IMG/VR virus record: IMGVR_UViG_3300047678_000246
Location: 1-62,862 of that record
DNA length: 62,862 nucleotides
From: a virus
Direction: 5' to 3' (one strand)
In this document: one piece after another, positions 24,876 through 33,818 of the stretch
How the letters are laid out: the number at the start of each line of letters is the position of its first letter
How positions within the stretch are numbered: position 1 is the stretch's first letter
Notes under the pieces: generated by a model
Told to the model about the DNA's origin: nothing
Databases searched by the model: none
The model's input: only the letters and a program-made list of their open reading frames with translations
Program-made: the position numbers and the translations under genes

Positions 24876-25118
24876 ATGTTATCAGGCATTTATGAACAGT
24901 ATATAAAACACCAGTCTCAAACCAAGACTGAGGATCAGACTACGTTCAGAATCGAGTTAATATGCCCAAACGAAAGCAGAAATCTAGTTTTGAACAATCT
25001 TTGGGATTCTGGATGGGAGATTACTAGAAGCGGTCCTATTCCAGAGGATTTTTCAAAGCAGCTTATCAAAGCTGAAAGGGTGTTTAAACAATGGGGGAAT
25101 TTGATATCTTCGAAATAG
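24876..25118 (+). CDS. Hypothetical protein
   Basis: Eighty residues; the LICPNESRNLVLNNLWDSGWEITRSGP stretch suggests a small alpha/beta fold. Not recognised. Confidence 0.45.
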   Translation: MLSGIYEQYIKHQSQTKTEDQTTFRIELICPNESRNLVLNNLWDSGWEITRSGPIPEDFSKQLIKAERVFKQWGNLISSK

Positions 25119-25384
25119 AAGATGCACATACAAAAACATTTCGCCAAAGAAACGCTTTAGAAGAATCATCAATTTGTGGATGTTGTTATTGTAGGGCTAT
25201 CTTTCCACCTTGTGATATCAAAGAATGGTGTGATCGTGGAAAAACTGCTATGTGCCCAGTTTGCAGTATTGATTGCGTTATTGGTGATTCATCTGGATAT
25301 CCCATAACAAAAGATTTTCTTGATGCAATGCACGAATATTGGTTTAAACCAAAAGATATAAATAATTGGTCTAATAGATTTTGA
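25091..25384 (+). CDS. Conserved zinc-binding protein
   Basis: CGCCYCRAIFPP...MCPVCSIDCVIGDSSGYPITKDFLDAMHEYWF matches a widespread small protein family (CP.CGID.VIG..SGYPIT..FL..MH.YWF) known from bacteria and phages. 97 residues. Function unknown. Confidence 0.6.
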   Translation: MGEFDIFEIEDAHTKTFRQRNALEESSICGCCYCRAIFPPCDIKEWCDRGKTAMCPVCSIDCVIGDSSGYPITKDFLDAMHEYWFKPKDINNWSNRF

Positions 25385-25424
25385 AAGTTCTGTTTTCTTT
25401 TAAACCTGAGGAGGTCTTACTAAG

Positions 25425-25814
25425 ATGAAAGCTAAGCTACCGAACGGTATGAATGTTCAAGTTGGTGTTCGTCACACTACTGATGAGCTTCCTAATCATG
25501 AACATCCTGGTGAATCTATTGTATGTAGAAGCACCCACGTTCTGCTAACTTTAGAAGATGGTGTGGATTTTGCAGCACGTGCAATTTGTAAGCCGCCTGA
25601 TCAGTTCTGTAAGCGAGATGGCCGTAGACGTGCGGCAGATCGTCTTCTTCAAAACTTAAAGTTCATTCTTCCTTCTAAAGAAGATCGTAGAGCAGTCTTC
25701 CAAATGGTTTGCCCAGAATATAGTCAAAATAGTCCCCGTAGAGAAAGACGAAAGTTGCGTCGTAGAAATTGGTATCTACGATCTCTTCAAAAAGCTTCTC
25801 CGGAGGAAAAGTAA
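25425..25814 (+). CDS. Hypothetical basic protein
   Basis: 129 residues. The C-terminal 30 residues are very basic (RRERRKLRRRNWYLRS), suggesting nucleic-acid binding. GAGGAGG precedes the start. Not recognised. Confidence 0.5.
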   Translation: MKAKLPNGMNVQVGVRHTTDELPNHEHPGESIVCRSTHVLLTLEDGVDFAARAICKPPDQFCKRDGRRRAADRLLQNLKFILPSKEDRRAVFQMVCPEYSQNSPRRERRKLRRRNWYLRSLQKASPEEK

Positions 25815-25816
25815 AT

Positions 25817-26185
25817 ATGTCTGAATGGAAACAAGAGGATTTGATCTTATCAGAAGAAAATGTTTTGCGTAAGTTCCAAAATGCTGTAGATGAACTAGCG
25901 GCAAAAGGAGAAACAGCAGATGATATCGCTAAAGCATTGATAGAAGATGGGTGTCAAACTCACACAGCAATGTCTACATGTATGTGTCCAGTGGGCAGAT
26001 GGATTTGGCATAGAATACCATGGAAGTACAGTAAAGGGTTTTCTTTCCAAGTAGGGAGGTTAGGCGTGGGAGAAGGATACCGACAACAACTAACTTTTCC
26101 AGAACAGATTCAAAACTTCATAAAAGGTTTTGATACTGGAAGTTACAAACAATTATGGACGACTAAAGTTTGTGTGCCTGATTAA
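25817..26185 (+). CDS. Hypothetical protein
   Basis: 122 residues from ATG 25817, which follows GGAGGAAAAG. CMCPVGRWIWHRIPW contains two cysteines; no known family. Confidence 0.5.
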   Translation: MSEWKQEDLILSEENVLRKFQNAVDELAAKGETADDIAKALIEDGCQTHTAMSTCMCPVGRWIWHRIPWKYSKGFSFQVGRLGVGEGYRQQLTFPEQIQNFIKGFDTGSYKQLWTTKVCVPD

Positions 26186-26191
26186 ACATTA

Positions 26192-28636
26192 ATGTTAACC
26201 CAACCATTTTCATATCAAGAAGAAGATATCCGTAGAATAGAAGAATTCAACGGAAGATGTCTTCTTGGTTTGGAGATGGGTCTTGGGAAATCTCTTGAAT
26301 CATTAGTCTATTGCTTAGATCATCCAAATTTACGTCCAGTAGTAGTTGTCTGTCCTAAAAGTCTAAAATACAATTGGGAGAAAGAAGCCCGAATACACGT
26401 AGGTTTAAAAGCAGTAGTTTTGGAACATGCTAAGCCCCCTGGTAAGAACATACCTTACCAGGGGGACATTTACGTTATAAACTACGATATTCTTGGTGGA
26501 TGGTTATCAGTATTAAAAAAAATCAAACCAAAAATAGTAATTGCTGATGAATGTTTTCCATTTAACACCCCAGTGTTAACCGATAGGGGTTGGTTACATA
26601 TCGGGGAAATTGTAGAAAATCAGTTAGAAATATCAATTGCTTCATATTCTTTTGCTAAAAAAAGGGTTGAGTTTAAACCGATTACCCATTATATTAAGAA
26701 TAGAATAGGTAGTCTTAGAATGGTAAAAGTGAGCCATGAAAATGGCTCACTTACCTGTACTGAAAATCATAAAATATGGACGGAGAATAGAGGTTATGTC
26801 CAAGCGATTGAATTACGAAGCGGTGACAAACTGCGTTTGGTGCGGGGAAAAATTTCCGGAGGGGAAGAAAAAAAGATTCTGCAACAACACCTGCTCTGGA
26901 AATTGGTGGAAGGCGCAAACCCCAGTAAACAAATTCCCTTGCGGGTGGTGCCAAAAAGAAATAGTAACGAGAGGATCATCCACAAAAAGATTCTGCTGTC
27001 CGTCGTGCGCATGTTCATGGAGGATGACTCAACCAGAAATACGAGAAAAAGTGTACACAAAAGAAACTGTAGAAAAAATAAAAAAAGGGATTGCAGAATA
27101 TCAAAAATCAGAAAAAGCAAAATTAGATTCTTTAAACAGATCCAAAAGAATGACAGAAAACAATCCAGTCCACATGGATGGTGTGGTGGGAAAAATATTA
27201 CAAACCAGAGAACGGAACGGGAATTTGCATGTTTGGACTGGCAAACGTGGGGGGAATGGGAAAATTACCAAACAAGAAAAAATATTGTTAGAAGCATTAG
27301 GAGAAAATTGGAAATCCCCACTTCCAGTTCCTACGCATCAAAAAGCAGGATCAGGATTTCCAACATGTTACAAAATAGATGTTGGAAATCAACTATTCAT
27401 GTTGGGAATAGAAATAGATGGGAACGGTCACAAAAATTTGAATTCCCAAACAAACGATCAAAAAAAACAAATGTTTTTAGAATCTCAAGGGTGGAAAATG
27501 TTAAGGTTTTGGAATCACGAAATAGACAACGATCTGACGAATGTTTTGAGCAAAATCAATTCGTATACTGTCTCGAAATAGCGGATAACCATAATTTCTT
27601 TGCAGATGGAGTATTAGTATCAAATTGTCAATACATCCGTGCCATTAAAGGAGTCAAACGGGTAAAATATTTCAAAGAGCTATGCCAAGGAGTCCCTCAC
27701 GTTCTGGCACTTAGCGGTACACCATTAGTTAACCGACCCGCCGAATTATGGAATGTAATTAATCTATTAAGGCCAGATGTATTTGACAGTTGGGTTGATT
27801 TTGCCCCAAGATATTGTGCTCCAAGACTTACTAGATGGGGGTTGGTTTATGATGGAGCAGAAAACTTAGACGAGCTTAATCAACGCCTCGTCTCTTCATG
27901 CATGATTAGAAGGTTGAAATCCGAAGTACTTACAGACCTTCCTCCAAAATCCCGTTTCGTCGTTCCTCTTCCATTAGAAAAACCAAAAGAATATCAGTTA
28001 GCCAAAACCGATTTTTTGAAATGGTTGGCTCAGGTAAATCCTAAAAAAGTCAAAAGAGCAAAAAGAGCTCTTGCATTAGTCAAACTCAATTACTTACTCC
28101 AGTTAGCCGCTAAACTCAAATTAAATTCAGTCTTTGAATGGATAGATAATTTTCTAGAAGATTCAGTAGGTAAGATACTATTATTTTGCACCCACAAAAA
28201 CACTTTAGATTTATTAGTTGACAGATATAAAGATCAATGCGTTTTTATTGATGGCAGTGTATCTGGAACGAAAAGACAATTAGCAGTTGACCAGTTTCAA
28301 AATAATAAAAAGACACGTGTTTTCGTTGGTAATGTAGTTGCGGCGGGAACAGGATTAACACTTACAGCTGCTTCGACAGTGGCATTCGTAGAATTAGATT
28401 GGGTTCCCGCCAACATGACACAATGCGAGGACAGAGTTCATAGAATTGGGCAGAAAAATAACGTCCAGATTTACTATCTAGTTGCGCATAACACTATAGA
28501 AGAAAAACTTTGTGAGATACTTCAAGATAAACAAAAGGTGTTGGATGCGGTACTAGATGGTAAAATTGATGGCTCAGGAACCTTAGATGTTTATGATGAA
28601 TTGGAACGTGAATTACACAGGAGTTTTTCAGTATGA
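26192..28636 (+). CDS. SNF2-type superfamily 2 helicase containing an intein
   Basis: Extein helicase motifs: I (LGLEMGLGKSLESL, 26-39), II (VIADE-CQ, split by the intein after residue 120), III (ALSGTPLVNRP), then IV-VI in the second lobe (LLFCTHKNTLD, VAAGTGLTL, QCEDRVHRIGQ). The mature protein is about 456 residues, like the compact phage SMARCAL1/UvsW-like translocases that remodel replication forks. The intein (26552-27625) interrupts the DEAH-type box, so the enzyme is inactive until spliced. No obvious ribosome site precedes the ATG. Confidence 0.85.
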   Translation: MLTQPFSYQEEDIRRIEEFNGRCLLGLEMGLGKSLESLVYCLDHPNLRPVVVVCPKSLKYNWEKEARIHVGLKAVVLEHAKPPGKNIPYQGDIYVINYDILGGWLSVLKKIKPKIVIADECFPFNTPVLTDRGWLHIGEIVENQLEISIASYSFAKKRVEFKPITHYIKNRIGSLRMVKVSHENGSLTCTENHKIWTENRGYVQAIELRSGDKLRLVRGKISGGEEKKILQQHLLWKLVEGANPSKQIPLRVVPKRNSNERIIHKKILLSVVRMFMEDDSTRNTRKSVHKRNCRKNKKRDCRISKIRKSKIRFFKQIQKNDRKQSSPHGWCGGKNITNQRTEREFACLDWQTWGEWENYQTRKNIVRSIRRKLEIPTSSSYASKSRIRISNMLQNRCWKSTIHVGNRNRWERSQKFEFPNKRSKKTNVFRISRVENVKVLESRNRQRSDECFEQNQFVYCLEIADNHNFFADGVLVSNCQYIRAIKGVKRVKYFKELCQGVPHVLALSGTPLVNRPAELWNVINLLRPDVFDSWVDFAPRYCAPRLTRWGLVYDGAENLDELNQRLVSSCMIRRLKSEVLTDLPPKSRFVVPLPLEKPKEYQLAKTDFLKWLAQVNPKKVKRAKRALALVKLNYLLQLAAKLKLNSVFEWIDNFLEDSVGKILLFCTHKNTLDLLVDRYKDQCVFIDGSVSGTKRQLAVDQFQNNKKTRVFVGNVVAAGTGLTLTAASTVAFVELDWVPANMTQCEDRVHRIGQKNNVQIYYLVAHNTIEEKLCEILQDKQKVLDAVLDGKIDGSGTLDVYDELERELHRSFSV
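26435..26465 (+). repeat. Perfect inverted repeat in the helicase gene, 12-bp arms
   Basis: CCCCCTGGTAAG (26435-26446), loop AACATAC, CTTACCAGGGGG (26454-26465). No T-run follows. A second one (11-bp arms, GAAA loop) is at 26727-26752 in the intein. Confidence 0.85.
26552..27625 (+). mobile_element. Intein in the helicase DExx box
   Basis: Starts with Cys (CFPFNTPVLTDRGWLHIGEI, block A), has block B GSLTCTENHKIWTE, the LRSGDKLRLV stretch, and ends with block F VYCLEIADNHNFFADG and block G VLVSN before Cys+1. 358 residues. The region between about 26820 and 27560 in this frame is a Lys/Arg-rich sequence with no known domain. It is the wrong-frame reading of a homing endonuclease gene (26796-27581). 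The penultimate residue is Ser instead of His. Confidence 0.85.
26796..27581 (+). CDS. Vsr-like homing endonuclease nested in the intein, +1 frame
   Basis: 261 residues from ATG 26796 (AGAGG in front); the frame is open from 26736. Two zinc knuckles (CVWCGEKF...RFCNNTC and CGWCQKEI...RFCCPSC), a helical linker, then LGIEIDGNGHKN...QTNDQKKQMFLESQGWKMLRFWNHEI, the catalytic core of the Vsr/EDxHD homing nucleases found in phages (I-Bth0305I relatives). It stops inside block F of the intein. So it takes the place of the usual in-frame endonuclease domain but reads one base off from the intein. Confidence 0.8.
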   Translation: MSKRLNYEAVTNCVWCGEKFPEGKKKRFCNNTCSGNWWKAQTPVNKFPCGWCQKEIVTRGSSTKRFCCPSCACSWRMTQPEIREKVYTKETVEKIKKGIAEYQKSEKAKLDSLNRSKRMTENNPVHMDGVVGKILQTRERNGNLHVWTGKRGGNGKITKQEKILLEALGENWKSPLPVPTHQKAGSGFPTCYKIDVGNQLFMLGIEIDGNGHKNLNSQTNDQKKQMFLESQGWKMLRFWNHEIDNDLTNVLSKINSYTVSK

Positions 28637-28875
28637 CAACAAGATCTATTCTAGAATGCGATAAGTGCGGAAAAGAATGTAAATTTGATTCCATTTGGGC
28701 AAAAATAGACAGAAAAATGGATGCCGCCGGAAGTATGGACGACGACCATGTAAGAGTGGATTTATGTGATAAATGCATGCACACAATTATGAAAATTCTA
28801 GTCCAGAAAATGGATTTTGATGAAGCAAAAATATTTGTCGCACTTGCAAGAGTTAAATCCCCCGCTAATAATTAA
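28633..28875 (+). CDS. Zinc-binding small protein
   Basis: CDKCGKEC at residues 9-16 and CDKC near 45 give a zinc-ribbon pattern in 80 residues. ATGA overlap with the helicase stop. Last gene before promoter motif copy 7. Confidence 0.55.
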   Translation: MTTRSILECDKCGKECKFDSIWAKIDRKMDAAGSMDDDHVRVDLCDKCMHTIMKILVQKMDFDEAKIFVALARVKSPANN

Positions 28876-28885
28876 AAATAACAAG

Positions 28886-28923
28886 AGCCTCATCAATCCC
28901 CTAAACGTCAAACTCTTAAAGGG
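28886..28923 (+). promoter_or_regulatory. Two-block promoter-like motif, copy 7 (diverged)
   Basis: AGAGCCT (AGCCT at 28886), 13 bases, AACGTCAAAC (28904-28913), TCTTAAAGGG. Two changed bases relative to the consensus, same spacing. It heads the gene at 28949 and probably the MoxR operon. No later copy was seen. Confidence 0.6.
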
Positions 28924-28948
28924 TTTAACGCCGTTAGAAGGTTCATAA

Positions 28949-29581
28949 ATGAATCCAATTTACACTTATGAAAACTCTACTTTTAAAGTAGGTTCTCGTA
29001 AGGCAGAACCTGTTTTAGTAAACTTCTGGGTTGAAGATTACTCCGAAGTTTTGGGTAATGAACTTTTAGAAAACTGCAAGACTAAGAAAGTTGAATATCC
29101 AGAATGCCCTTTCTGTCTTAACGGGGAACTGACAGTTGATTTTTGGCATAACGGAAATTACTTTAAAGAAGGTACAAATGGCACTCTACGAATACAATCA
29201 AATGATAAACACACAACATCGATGATTGATATTGTTTTATTACGTGAAGAATCAGTTTCCTTTGTTGCTAAACATAGAAAACGATATCTATGGGTGTTTA
29301 ACTCCGTCGGAAAACCTATTTTGGACGACTTAGAATTATTTCCAAAGAGGTTTACTATGCCAGTAATGAAAGTGTATATTGTAAACGATTTTCAAGGTTT
29401 TACTCCATTACCAGTAGCTGGATATGTATTAGCAAAATCAGAATGGGATGCTAGGGAATTGTTTAACCAACAACTTAAATCTAAAGGTCTAGATAAAAAG
29501 CAGTACGAAAGATTTACTCTAAAAGAGTTAGATCTTACTAAACCTCAAGCTTCAATTTTAGTTGATGGTGGCGACTTTTAA
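28949..29581 (+). CDS. Hypothetical protein
   Basis: 210 residues. CPFC near 50 may bind metal; the C-terminal third (MKVYIVNDFQGFTPLPVAGYVLAKSEWDARELFNQQL) is an alpha/beta piece common at the end of phage proteins. First gene of the MoxR operon. Confidence 0.5.
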   Translation: MNPIYTYENSTFKVGSRKAEPVLVNFWVEDYSEVLGNELLENCKTKKVEYPECPFCLNGELTVDFWHNGNYFKEGTNGTLRIQSNDKHTTSMIDIVLLREESVSFVAKHRKRYLWVFNSVGKPILDDLELFPKRFTMPVMKVYIVNDFQGFTPLPVAGYVLAKSEWDARELFNQQLKSKGLDKKQYERFTLKELDLTKPQASILVDGGDF

Positions 29582-29591
29582 GGAGTGGAAA

Positions 29592-32243
29592 ATGGGTGTG
29601 TTGGTTACTGATTTCAAATTGGATTTCTGGTTGGAACACGATCTCAACGTTCTATTCACTGGACATCATGGTGTTGGAAAAACTGCGATGGTGTGTGCGT
29701 GTTTTGAACGATATGGTTTAGTGAAAAATGAAGATTATCTATACTTCAGTGCGGCTACATTAGATCCCTGGGTGGATTTTATTGGTGTTCCCAAAGAAGT
29801 TAAAGATGATGATGGTATTAGTTATTTGGAAATGATCCTACCTAAGAGATTAGCAAAAGGGAAAATCAAAGCTATTTTCCTTGATGAGTTCAATCGCTGC
29901 ATTTCAGGTGACACTAAAATACCCCTCCTAGATGGGTCTCTAACAAAAATCAAAGATTTGGTAGAAAAGGATTCATTTTATGTGTATAGTTATGACACAA
30001 AACTACAAAAAATAGTTATCGGCCGCGGGCATTCTGCTAGATGCACTCTACAAAATCAACAATTAATCAAAATAACATTAGACAATGGACAATGTATTAG
30101 ATGCACTTTAGATCATCCAATTATGACAAGAAATGGCGAATATAAAATTGCTTCTGATTTAGTAGTTGGCGAATCTCTAATGCCTTTACATAGAAGAATA
30201 AATAATAGATATGAACAGGTTTTACAACCAAACAGGAAAAATAACAAATGGCAATACACACATTGGCTTTCTGATGAGTTTAATCTGCTTAACAATAAAT
30301 ATTGTTGCGTAGATGAACGTATACAACGACATCATCTAGATAAAAACACATTAAACAATATTCCAGAGAACATTATAAGAGTTCACATTAATGATCATTT
30401 AGCAGTTTATCGCAGTAGTGATGGTGGTACAAATGCACATAAAAACCATCCAGATCTTTCTTTTAGATCAATGCTATCAAAGGAAGGAATGAAAAAAGCA
30501 CATACAAATTCGGCTAAAACAAGGCAAATAAGTCAATCGTACAAAAAAATCAGATCAGAACTTTCTAAAAATTATTTTTCTACAGATGGGGCAAAAGAAG
30601 CGCAAGCTAATAACTGCAAAAACGGTTGGGAGAATGGACAGTTTGATTTTAATCAAACTATAGCTCACGAAAAAATGTACAAAACCAAATGTATAAATTT
30701 TGGTTTGACTCTAATAACAAAAGGTATCAAGCTAACTCCTGAATCATATTCTTTTGAAAGGTCTTTAATCAAAGGAAAAGGTAACGCACCACCTAAATTA
30801 GAAAAACTACTATCATATTTTGGCACATTTGATAACTACTTATTGTTTGTACAAAGTAAAAACAACCATAAAATCGTTTCTATCGAACTTGATGGGGTTG
30901 AAGATGTGTACGATATGACTGTAGATAATTATCATAATTTCGCTACTGAATGTGGTGTGTTTGTTCACAACTCACCATCAAAAGTCCGCAATGCAGTTAT
31001 GGAATTGCAACAATTTAAATCTATCAATGGTAGATTATTTCCTAATCTTAAAGTGATTTGGGCAGCTCAAAATCCAGTAGATGAAGAAGAAACTTATAAC
31101 GTCGAAAAAATTGATCCTGCCCAAGACGATCGATTTCATGTTCGAGTGGAAATTCCATATCGTCCTAGTGTAACATATTTCACCAAGGTGTATGGACCTA
31201 AAATTGCATCTGGGTCTATTGAATGGTGGAATGGGTTACCAGCAGAAGTGAAGAAAGAAGTCTCTCCAAGAAGATTAGAATATGCACTTAAAATGCATAA
31301 GATTAAAGGTGATCTTCACGATATTCTTCCAGATAGTTGTGGTATCAAAAAATTACTGTATGTGTTGGAGAGTGAACCAGTAGAAGAAGTTTTGAAAAAA
31401 TATCTTATCCAAAAGAATAAAGACGCTGCTATTGCATACCTAAGTAACGAAAACCATTACGAAATGGCTATTAACCATATTCTAAAACAACCAAACTTTA
31501 GAGAATACTTTCTACCATTAATTCCTTCGGAAAAACTATCTTGTTTGATGTCAGAAGACAAAGCATTAGCGAAATATGTGGTTGTAAAATCTGATTCAGT
31601 TCCAATATTCAAACAAGTAACAGAAGAGATTTTACAAGTAAACAGTAACAAACCTCTTTGCGCGTATTTAAACGAAGTGTTAAAAACATGCCTAAAAAAC
31701 GGGCCTGTTATTACTATTCCTCCACATTTTAGCACTAAACCTTCAGATCACAAGCCATGGGCACAACAGTTAGCTATGATGAAAAACTGGCCTATGGGAA
31801 CACCCCAATACAGAAACAATGCATACGATCGTGTTTTAAATAACGTTCCTGCAAAACTTACTTGGGAGGAAGTTAAATGGACACTAGATGTTATTAACAA
31901 CATCTTTGAACATTCCTTTCCAGTCGCCATTTCAACAAGAATGAAAAGCCTAGTTGGAGTTGTAAACCATTGTGCTAATCAACTTTCAAAATCAGTTGAA
32001 CTAGGTTGGTACGATATTATTGAAGATCTTAACTCTAAAGGGGCATATAATAGCCTGATCTCTAAAATTCAAGACGCTGGTTTCACCCTTCCAGAAAAGG
32101 TTGTAAAAGACGGTGATGGTAATACTATCAAAACGATTAAATTTGTTGATCCAAAAACAGCAACGATAAAAGATTTGTTTCCGACAGTAGCTGCTCATGC
32201 AAATTCGTTTGCAAAAGGGGTAGAAGATGTCTTCGACAGCTAA
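29592..32243 (+). CDS. MoxR-type AAA+ ATPase containing an intein
   Basis: Walker A VLFTGHHGVGKTAM near the N-terminus, Walker B IKAIFLDEFNR, interrupted by the intein immediately after, then SPSKVRNAVMELQQFK and KVIWAAQNP (sensor 1) of the AAA+ core. The extein totals about 525 residues, longer than MoxR because of a helical C-terminal region. MoxR ATPases act with vWA-domain proteins as chaperones or metal-loading factors; such a partner follows. ATG 29592 is preceded by AAGGAG; an earlier in-frame start at 29562 lies inside the previous gene. Confidence 0.8.
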   Translation: MGVLVTDFKLDFWLEHDLNVLFTGHHGVGKTAMVCACFERYGLVKNEDYLYFSAATLDPWVDFIGVPKEVKDDDGISYLEMILPKRLAKGKIKAIFLDEFNRCISGDTKIPLLDGSLTKIKDLVEKDSFYVYSYDTKLQKIVIGRGHSARCTLQNQQLIKITLDNGQCIRCTLDHPIMTRNGEYKIASDLVVGESLMPLHRRINNRYEQVLQPNRKNNKWQYTHWLSDEFNLLNNKYCCVDERIQRHHLDKNTLNNIPENIIRVHINDHLAVYRSSDGGTNAHKNHPDLSFRSMLSKEGMKKAHTNSAKTRQISQSYKKIRSELSKNYFSTDGAKEAQANNCKNGWENGQFDFNQTIAHEKMYKTKCINFGLTLITKGIKLTPESYSFERSLIKGKGNAPPKLEKLLSYFGTFDNYLLFVQSKNNHKIVSIELDGVEDVYDMTVDNYHNFATECGVFVHNSPSKVRNAVMELQQFKSINGRLFPNLKVIWAAQNPVDEEETYNVEKIDPAQDDRFHVRVEIPYRPSVTYFTKVYGPKIASGSIEWWNGLPAEVKKEVSPRRLEYALKMHKIKGDLHDILPDSCGIKKLLYVLESEPVEEVLKKYLIQKNKDAAIAYLSNENHYEMAINHILKQPNFREYFLPLIPSEKLSCLMSEDKALAKYVVVKSDSVPIFKQVTEEILQVNSNKPLCAYLNEVLKTCLKNGPVITIPPHFSTKPSDHKPWAQQLAMMKNWPMGTPQYRNNAYDRVLNNVPAKLTWEEVKWTLDVINNIFEHSFPVAISTRMKSLVGVVNHCANQLSKSVELGWYDIIEDLNSKGAYNSLISKIQDAGFTLPEKVVKDGDGNTIKTIKFVDPKTATIKDLFPTVAAHANSFAKGVEDVFDS
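29898..30971 (+). mobile_element. Intein with HNH endonuclease in the MoxR Walker B region
   Basis: Begins CISGDTKIPLLDGSLTKIKDL, block B QCIRCTLDHPIMTRNGEY, ends VYDMTVDNYHNFATECGVFVHN before Ser+1. 358 residues. RIQRHHLDKNTLNNIPENIIRVHINDHLAVY in the middle is an in-frame HNH endonuclease core, the normal arrangement in contrast to the helicase intein. Confidence 0.85.
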
Positions 32244-33624
32244 ATCCAATGAGACCATAATTGATAAACCTCTGGTAGTTATTACCAAAGAAGATTGGCT
32301 AGAAATGGCCCGTCAGTTAGAGATTCACCACTCTATATTCTACAAAGTGTGGCAAATGGGAAAGCCTGTTCTTACCACACATATCCCCACCGCTGCAGTT
32401 CAATTTGACAAAAGTGGTGAGTTTGTAATGTTTTATTTCAACCCAGAGTTCTGGGAAAAATGTACATTGTATGATAGATTATTTGTAGTATCACATGAGT
32501 GTCTCCATGTGATACTAAATCATGGTGTGCGAACCAGAGATTCCTTAGATAAAAAAGCTTGTAATGTAGCTTTGGATATTGTTGTAAACCATCTATTGAC
32601 AAGATCGTTTGGTTTTGAACGTGAAAAAATCTCCGGATGGAAAGAACTGTGTTGGGTGGACACCGTCTTCAAAAATAAAGATGGTACGATTAAAACTCAT
32701 AAAGATGGATCAAAAATTAGAGATGATCAAAGCTATGAACATTATATCAACTTGTTTGAACGTATCGAAATCCCAATAGGATCTATGATAGGAAACGATG
32801 GAAATCCAGTAGCAGGTAACGGAGGTAAGCCAAATGATGATGGGGGAGGTCTACATACTGTAGATGATCATAACACTCTTGGTGAAAGCGCTTTTGAAGA
32901 AGTTATTGATAAATTAGATGAGGAACTTTCATCAGAGGAAAAACAATCCCTTAAAAGTATGATTGAAAAACATTTTCCAGAATCCGAAACACATAAGAAA
33001 GCGGGAAAAGGAACGGGTGGGCAGTGGCATTTCGTAGAGACAGTCAAAAAGAAACCTAAGAAAAAATGGGAAACCATAATTAAAAAATGGTCTCTCAAAT
33101 ATATTTCTAATGAGTTTAAACAAAAAGAACAATGGGCTAGATTAAATAGAAGATTTCAATTTCTTCCAAGTAAACTATTTTTACCTTCCGAAATGGAGTT
33201 CGATGACAAAGAAAAAGATAAGAATAGAATCAAAGTGTATTTCTTTTTAGATACTAGCGGATCATGTATTGGTTTAAAAGACAGATTTTTCCAAGCTGCT
33301 GAAACTCTCCCCACAGAAAAATTTGATGTGAGACTTTTATGCTTTGATACGCAAGTAAAAGAAACCACTCTTGCTTCTAAAAAAGTATATGGTGGTGGGG
33401 GAACTAGTTTTAGGATAATGGAAGAATTCATTCAAAAAGAAAAAACAACTAAAGAAGTTCCATATCCCCAAGCAGTGTTTGTTATTACTGATGGAGATGG
33501 AGATCAGATTGTGCCAGAATTCCCTAAAAACTGGCATTGGTTTCTAACTTACGATAACAGTTACGCAAAATCATATTGTCTTCCAAAAGAGACTAACATC
33601 TACAACTTAAAGGACTTCGAATGA
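32227..33624 (+). CDS. DUF2201-like metallopeptidase/vWA protein
   Basis: LFVVSHECLHVILNHGVR (about residues 85-102) has the HExxH zinc site of the DUF2201 putative metallopeptidase domain. The C-terminal half is vWA-like: YFFLDTSGSCIGL (DxSxS), GGGGTSFRIMEEF, FVITDGDGD. 465 residues. Start overlaps the MoxR stop by 17 bases, which is typical of this conserved pair. A perfect inverted repeat (32487-32516) lies over the HExxH codons. Confidence 0.8.
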   Translation: MSSTAKSNETIIDKPLVVITKEDWLEMARQLEIHHSIFYKVWQMGKPVLTTHIPTAAVQFDKSGEFVMFYFNPEFWEKCTLYDRLFVVSHECLHVILNHGVRTRDSLDKKACNVALDIVVNHLLTRSFGFEREKISGWKELCWVDTVFKNKDGTIKTHKDGSKIRDDQSYEHYINLFERIEIPIGSMIGNDGNPVAGNGGKPNDDGGGLHTVDDHNTLGESAFEEVIDKLDEELSSEEKQSLKSMIEKHFPESETHKKAGKGTGGQWHFVETVKKKPKKKWETIIKKWSLKYISNEFKQKEQWARLNRRFQFLPSKLFLPSEMEFDDKEKDKNRIKVYFFLDTSGSCIGLKDRFFQAAETLPTEKFDVRLLCFDTQVKETTLASKKVYGGGGTSFRIMEEFIQKEKTTKEVPYPQAVFVITDGDGDQIVPEFPKNWHWFLTYDNSYAKSYCLPKETNIYNLKDFE

Positions 33625-33797
33625 GTAAAGATACTCAAAATGGATTGCTTCACTGGATGGGTGTGGTGTTAGGATGTTTTGCAGGATACTACCTCCTTAC
33701 TGACAGGATCGATCGTGGGCTATTACTATACAATATCTCATGTACTTTGTATTGTGTAGCTAAACTAAACGTTCCTAAGCCTAATAAGGAAGGTTAA
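33621..33797 (+). CDS. Small membrane protein
   Basis: Fifty-eight codons: MSKDTQNGLLHWMGVVLGCF..., one hydrophobic segment (WMGVVLGCFAGYYLL). Four-base overlap with the previous stop. Not recognised. Confidence 0.5.
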   Translation: MSKDTQNGLLHWMGVVLGCFAGYYLLTDRIDRGLLLYNISCTLYCVAKLNVPKPNKEG

Positions 33798-33818
33798 TCA
33801 CCGCTGGCAGGACGTGTG

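Noticed and set aside
24860-24895. Eleven-codon leader peptide before the gene at 24876
   Set aside because: TTG start after a good ribosome site, but too short and without a clear role.
26794-27120. Minus-strand open frames across the intein
   Set aside because: No protein-like composition or ribosome sites; they mirror the two real plus-strand frames.
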